Source of the DNA: Butyrivibrio sp. X503
Lineage (GTDB): Bacteria; Bacillota; Clostridia; Lachnospirales; Lachnospiraceae
Assembly: GCF_003625475.1 (NCBI RefSeq)
Contig: NZ_RAIQ01000001.1
Span: 62,001-126,000, forward strand
DNA length: 64,000 bases
Reading direction: 5' to 3'
In this document: positions 63,690 through 64,000 of the stretch, in pieces
Layout: every line of letters begins with the position of its first letter
How positions within the stretch are numbered: the first letter of the stretch is position 1
Translations under genes and position numbers: made by a program
The notes under the pieces: model-generated
Seen by the model: only the letters and a program-made list of their open reading frames with translations
What the model was told of the DNA's origin: nothing
Database searches by the model: none

Positions 63690-63715
63690 TTTATGTTAGC
63701 AATTGCTAACATAAA
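63690..63715. promoter_or_regulatory. 26-bp perfect palindrome with core GTTAGCAATTGCTAAC
   Basis: The core is extended by TTTAT on the left and ATAAA on the right. It lies about 60-90 bases upstream of the TetR start and 110 bases from the MMPL promoter. Its half-sites equal those of the dyad at 17718-17733. Confidence 0.7.
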
Positions 63716-63742
63716 TGGCAAGAGGCAATTTCACTGATTATG

Positions 63743-63751
63743 TGGTATAGT
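63743..63751 (+). promoter_or_regulatory. Extended -10 promoter of the TetR gene at the window end
   Basis: TG-G-TATAGT, 26 bases before the ATG, without a clear -35. Confidence 0.5.
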
Positions 63752-63776
63752 AGAAAAAAGCGCATGAGGCATAACT

Positions 63777-64000
63777 ATGGGAAAAGCAGATCAGAACAAA
63801 AAAGTGAAAATGGAAAACCTTCTCAATAACGCCTTTGACCTCTTTACATCCAAAGGGATCACCAAGACCTCGATCTCAGATATCGTAGAAAAGGCCGGCG
63901 TTGCGAAGGGTACATTCTATCTTTATTTCAAGGATAAATATGACGTCAAGAACAGACTGATCGCACATAAATCAAGCCTCCTTTTTATGGAGGCTTATGA
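63777..64000 (+). CDS. TetR/AcrR-family regulator, 3' end cut by window edge
   Basis: The first 74 codons are present. The N-terminal helix-turn-helix reads TKTSISDIVEKAGVAKGTFYLYFKDK, a typical TetR pattern. GAGG lies 7 bases before the ATG. It is divergent from the MMPL operon and probably controls it and itself; the dyads between them are the likely targets. The ligand-binding domain lies beyond the window. Confidence 0.88.
   Translation, partial: MGKADQNKKVKMENLLNNAFDLFTSKGITKTSISDIVEKAGVAKGTFYLYFKDKYDVKNRLIAHKSSLLFMEAY

Noticed and set aside
1-64000. Mobile element, prophage, CRISPR array or toxin-antitoxin locus
   Set aside because: No transposase, integrase, phage structural gene, regularly spaced repeat array or toxin-like pair was seen.

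Overview
The window reads as chromosomal DNA of an anaerobic, low-to-mid G+C Firmicute, most likely a Lachnospiraceae of the Butyrivibrio / Pseudobutyrivibrio / Roseburia kind. This rests on protein families and gene style: Shine-Dalgarno AGGAGG sites, a YesMN-type two-component system, CUT1 sugar ABC transport with two ATPases, a PurO-type IMP cyclohydrolase with a stand-alone AICAR transformylase, AddAB, and cytoplasmic GH5, GH13 and CE2-like enzymes. There is no ribosomal RNA, tRNA, prophage, insertion sequence or CRISPR array that I can see. The assignment is inference; no database search was possible.

Layout. 0-8.3 kb: cut lipoprotein gene, ECF-type membrane protein, a soluble chemoreceptor whose sensor is an [FeFe]-hydrogenase fold, a YesN/YesM pair and a TPR-GGDEF cyclase. 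8.3-14.1 kb: a repeat-rich gap, a DinG-like helicase-nuclease, a degenerate HPr, HflX, a histidine phosphatase and a GNAT acetyltransferase. 14.2-18.6 kb: a heterodimeric ABC exporter with a TetR regulator behind two abutting operators. 18.6-23.4 kb: asnA, a MocR regulator and the KtrAB potassium system. 23.4-32.8 kb: addA, addB and a GGDEF-EAL protein in one apparent operon. 32.9-36.4 kb: a TIM-barrel isomerase with a Gfo/Idh oxidoreductase, then an ECF S component with a TIGR01440 protein behind a structured leader.

36.4-38.6 kb: a split purine end-pathway (AICAR transformylase plus PurO) under a ZTP riboswitch. 38.6-50.3 kb: a divergent sugar-alcohol island. A seven-gene minus-strand operon (polyol dehydrogenase, binding protein, two permeases, two unequal ATPases, a 37-residue membrane peptide) and an IMPase-family gene face a plus-strand operon (UlaE-type epimerase, LyxK-type kinase) followed by a ROK regulator. 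Together these suggest uptake of a pentitol, oxidation to L-xylulose, phosphorylation and 3-epimerisation to L-ribulose 5-phosphate. 50.4-54.3 kb: a metal/cofactor-type ABC importer with an extra lipoprotein. 54.5-58.3 kb: three signal-less carbohydrate-active enzymes. 58.6-64 kb: a large repeat-bearing lipoprotein, an MMPL/RND exporter and a cut TetR gene, with several palindromic operators.

The most unusual items are the hydrogenase-chemoreceptor fusion, the polyol island with its asymmetric ATPases and small peptide, the uncharacterised kissing-loop-like leader at 35.1 kb, a GTTAGC/GCTAAC operator shared by two exporters 46 kb apart, and the intergenic hairpin clusters at 8.3-8.7 kb and 58.5-58.65 kb.
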